DNA from: Apostichopus japonicus
Lineage: Eukaryota > Echinodermata > Holothuroidea > Aspidochirotida > Stichopodidae
Direction: 5' to 3'
NCBI RefSeq assembly: GCF_037975245.1
Contig: NC_092579.1
Coordinates: 20,342,666 to 20,406,665, forward strand
DNA length: 64,000 nt
The first letter of the stretch is position 1, and every line of letters begins with the position of its first letter. Positions 60,039 to 64,000 of the stretch are shown here, piece by piece. Under the pieces are notes generated by a model that was not told the DNA's origin, made no database searches, and worked only from the letters and a program-made list of their open reading frames with translations. The translations under genes and the position numbers were made by a program.

Positions 60039-63000
60039 CATTTAGGGTTTAGTTTCAAGATAGCGAATTAGGCCCATAATTAATCCTTTTCAAAAAAAGG
60101 CCTAATTCCCAGACAACAACAGGCAACGGCATATGAAGGAATCATGGAAGTATATACATGTGACTTCTTATTGTCTATAATATTATAAGAAGGGCAATTG
60201 TACGAGTCCGTCGTTTTTCGAAAAGATCGGTTTTATTACCACTACACTGACATTAATATTATACTTGATTTAATTAACGAAGCTTTAGCTGTTTGTTATG
60301 TTTGATCTTGTTATACGTTTAATATTATTCTGTATAATTCAAATTTCAACTTGTTTGGTACAATAGAATACTAATCATATTAAAAGTAACAAAAAGATGT
60401 CACTAATGTTACTTACTATGCTTTACAAATGTAACAATGCTGTCGCGATAACATCGAGGTATAATTTGTTAAACACTTCCTTACTTGAGGTACGTAGTGT
60501 GAGTTAACATTTAGTCGAAGAGAGACAAGTAAAGACCATTAATATGATAATCGGTTACACCTTAATTTAGAGCTCCATCTTAAATATGCGTTATTGGTTT
60601 ACTTTACCACAGAGCTATTTATCTTCATTTCTTTGTTTTGGAAAAGTCTAACAATTTAAGCATAATCCACTGTTTAATGTAAATTTTCGTTTTGAAAAGC
60701 ATGTATTTTTTACCCGGTAGTTTATAATGACAGGTATTATATATTTACCCACAAACTTGCCTCTCTGATTCATGGTGAGCCATGGACATGAACAGCTCTC
60801 ACACATCGGGATCCCCACTTCATGGAATAACCATAAACATAACGCACGGAACATTAAAGATATATTGAAGTACATGTTATCGTTTTAGAAGCTCCAACGT
60901 TGAGAATAAGAACTCAGAAACAACCTTATTATAATTTTTTATTTGTATTGTATTATCATTAGTTCATGATAAAGTCATAATTTATTTTAGATCATCTTTG
61001 CCCGCCAACCTTATACTCCTTATGTAATAGTGCTATACCTGACACCGTGACGTACATATTCGTTATACTTAACGGTCACCAGTACCAACCCCCCCCCCAC
61101 ACCCCTCCCACACACACACCTCAAATTCCTGGAAATTCGGATCATTGTCACCCATTGTAAATGTCATGAAGCTTGATTAGCAGTTAAGAATATCATTATG
61201 ACATAATGAAGTAGTACATACCTGACAATGGAAAAATCTAAAAATAGGGTAATTGCTGCAACCTAATGGGGAGAACAAGGAGAACAAGAGAAAAGCGTTC
61301 ACGTAAATAGTCCACCACCTACCGTATTGGGTGCGATTTATGATGCGATTGAACAATAATAAACATTGTTACATCTACAGTTTTTTTAATTTAATATATA
61401 TCTTGTTATGAGAAGTCGTTATGCGCTAGTATGTGTTGTTTTACAGGAAGCAAGGGTATTCCAATATGATGGTGCAATTTACATTATAGGTAGAATATTT
61501 TTTTATCTGTATTATTCCTTTTTCAAGGAGTCAAATTTCACGAACCCCTCCTTCCTCGTTTCCGACCCACTCGCTCACTCCTTATACAGTGCCTGGTAGA
61601 AGATACCCCTGGTATATTTTTGAAACTACCACGCTTGATGGCGGCACAGGATTTATAGACCTATACCGTCAAGTCAACAAAACAGCGATTAATTCTACCG
61701 GTGTAAAAACACGGATCGAATGGTGACTAATTTTGTATCATATCAAAATTCCTTGTTATCTCCAGGCTATTTTGTTACTATATAAAATAGCGATTACTGC
61801 AGGGAAAATTGTTAAATATTTTGATCAATACCAATTACAATACTGAATTAATTAGTCAAGCAAACCCGAGTGGTGGAAAGTATATACAGGTCATTGAAAC
61901 AACTGCCTAGTTACATTTAATAATACCATTTGGTTGCAGATATTCTGCAAGAAAAGGCTCATTAAAGGAATAACGAAGGCAGGATTCATAGACAATTGAT
62001 ATTGTTCAATAACCCCAAAACTATCTAATATTCGATTTTTAAGTTAACCGCTTTCCGTTGGACTGAATTCAGGCGCGTATCCAGGATTTTCTAACCCGGG
62101 GGCGCGAATTACTATCTAAGCGGAGCGCCACCATCGGTTGGCGCGGAGCGTACAAGAAAATTTCTGGTTTTGATACCCCCCAGATCACCGGAAATGGCAC
62201 TTCTCGGGCTTGAAAATGACCAACCAGATGTACACTTTTGCCTGAGAACCAAGTATTTCCCAATAGTTTTTTTTTCCATCCATAACATTTTTGAAGATTG
62301 TCACCAGTCACACATCATGTTCGACCTCATTGCATGTCCTGTGGATCATTGCTTTTGTAGGTGATTCTACGTCACGGCCCACAATATCCGAAAGCCCCAC
62401 ATTTCATGGTTTTAAGCCCATTATTTGTTCAGAATTTGAAAATTCACATTTCTCGTGAATAAAATCACTTCAAAACATACCCATAATGTTGCACAAAATT
62501 CAATCTATGGACAACCAATATAGAAAAACCCCCTTCAACCACTAACAGACAGGTCAAAATTGCACGAGTAGAGGGAAGTATGATGAAGAATGTTGGTCAG
62601 GAAAATTTCGAAAATTCAGACACAGTTAATTTATTGGTGTAGAAATATTAAAACCTGTTATAACGGCTATTATAAAACTTGGTTGAAGGAAATGAAAAAT
62701 AGCAGATATTCCCGATATCAGATAACCGAACACTACACACATAGGCGTAGGAGGCGGGGCTGCAGCCCCCCCCCCCCACCACCACCAGATTTTTTCCCCT
62801 GAAAATTCGGGCAATATGCTGAGAATTTTTCGGGCACCTACGGTACTGAAAGAAAACTTAATAGCAATGGTGTAGCTTAAGGAAATGAATAGTTTAAAAA
62901 TTATCTCCTTGGTAATTAAAATAAAGTTGTAAGCTTGGCCGACTAATTCGCCATTACCACATTACCAGCGGTATTAAGAACTCCTTAGTGATAATGAACG

Positions 63001-63305
63001 ACATCCGTGGCCACGCAAGGAACATTCCATGTGAATTGGATATGTAGTAAGTCTATGTCTGGCAAGGCATTCTGTATGCAGTGAAGACTCGCACACAAAG
63101 AAACGTCTGGTGCCGGTAATCTGACCTAGTTTCGAATGAGGTGTAACAGAAGTGTTAGACACCACCATTGATCCCAGAAAATACACACACAGCTTGCTAC
63201 CGTCGGTAATAAGACACTAGCGTACAGTCAGTACACACAAACTGCGGTTAATACCCACAACACCGTGTACATATAGCAGCGATGGACATGCTCAGGTCCA
63301 GCTCA
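60039..63305. other. 3' flank of the second GBP gene, repeats only
   Basis: AT-rich, with a truncated element at 62072, another G/C-rich element end near 62744 (cataggcgtaggaggcgggg), and no recognised exons. Confidence 0.55.
62072..62230. mobile_element. Truncated element with CAGGCGCGTATCC end
   Basis: Only one end is visible (caggcgcgtatccagg), followed by the shared core ctatctaagcggagcgccacc ... ggaaatggcacttctcgggc. No matching second end was found in the next 600 bp. Confidence 0.65.
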
Positions 63306-63417
63306 CGTTTCATTACTGTCTGCATTTTGTAGCGACAAGAAAAAAATGTCACTTGCAAGCAACGGAAAGTTAGCTTTTTCTCAGGGCGGCACGCGGTTTG
63401 GGGCGAGTCTTCAATGC
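63306..63417 (-). repeat. Dispersed ~110-bp repeat, copy 2
   Basis: Inverse copy of 10739-10838. The ends are similar (cgtttcattactg ... gtcttcaatgc) and the middle is slightly longer. The flanks differ from those of copy 1, so only this core is shared. Confidence 0.75.
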
Positions 63418-64000
63418 ATTTAACATTACAGTCAGCCTACATTGTTACTGTTACACTAGGCCTAGCTGCAGTGTGCTCGTTATGCGTAGCCTATGCCTTC
63501 TTTTTAAACGAAAATTTTTAGAAAAGAGAACTCGTAACTATGACCTTCAGGTGCCTCGTTAATATTTTAAACTACGTTGTGCTTATAGGAAATTGCAAGC
63601 CCTTCTAAAGTTCTAGCCCTAGCAACAAGAGCTGAATATTGTTCACGGGGAGTCTACCACACGGTAAAAGACTTTGTTATGAGAGTTTTTCCTCCCTGAC
63701 GTCATCAAGGTGGAATTTCAGGCTTATTGCATAATCAATGGCGGCTTACTGTGCATTGTGGTTAGGCCTTAAGAGGCAATTTTTCAAGGCGAGCGTATTC
63801 AGTCAAACAGAAAGCGTTTAACTTAAAAATCGAATATTACATAGTTTTGAGGTTACTGAACAATATAGGTTGTCTTTAATGCCTGCCTTCGTTATTCCTT
63901 AAATATAGTGGCTGAACTATTCATGTTCACCTAAGGTACAATAGATTAACATTAGATGTTGTCTCAAAGTCATCATTTCCATTTCTCTTAGAGGAGAAAG

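Noticed and set aside
62744-62830. Further transposon end (cataggcgtaggaggcgggg)
   Set aside because: Only one end visible and no target duplication, so no element could be delimited.

Overview
This is eukaryotic (metazoan) genomic DNA. It is AT-rich, with short coding exons bounded by GT/AG introns, (TA)n microsatellites, many non-autonomous DNA transposons and Penelope-like retroelement (PLE) remnants. Gene content (ERI2-type exonuclease, GBP-family GTPases, a secreted EF-hand protein, TspO/MBR-like membrane proteins), the frequent 'taggccta' intergenic word and the repeat style suggest a marine deuterostome invertebrate. An echinoderm such as a sea cucumber is my best guess, but it is not proven.

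Layout. Nearly the whole left quarter (15583 down to 1988, minus strand) is one nine-exon ERI2 gene; all splice phases agree and the predicted protein is 582 aa. Its 6.5-kb last intron holds a 22-bp satellite and two PLE fragments in inverted orientation that carry hammerhead-like ribozyme motifs. Its 1.6-kb intron 5 holds a ~150-bp tandem array and a dispersed repeat, and a hAT-like MITE lies between exons 4 and 5. From 18848 to 31028 (plus strand) is a 14-exon gene for a 224-aa secreted EF-hand protein. It was built by triplication of an exon cassette, with only phase-0 introns and three 15-nt microexons. From 35102 to 39137 and 42993 to 47317 (plus strand) lie two tandem paralogues with identical three-exon structure, encoding multi-pass proteins with a TspO/MBR-like signature. 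At the right, two intronless-ORF guanylate-binding-protein (GBP) genes are arranged head to head (52448 down to 49920, and 57477 up to 60038) around a ~5-kb shared upstream region. The last 4 kb and several intergenic blocks contain only repeats.

How the genes relate. ERI2 is an RNA 3'-5' exonuclease. The GBP-like GTPases belong to a dynamin superfamily branch used in cell-autonomous defence in vertebrates. Both GBPs here carry a long C-terminal region with three ~153-residue helical repeats, whereas vertebrate GBPs have one comparable unit. One ends in a probable transmembrane anchor and the other does not. This pair is the most biologically interesting locus in the window. The genes do not form an operon-like unit; each appears to be independently transcribed.

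The mobile fraction consists mostly of short (230-480 bp) elements whose ends and target-site duplications can be read exactly. Most have 8-bp duplications (hAT type), and one has TTA (PIF/Harbinger type). One copy has captured flanking DNA found at another copy in the window.
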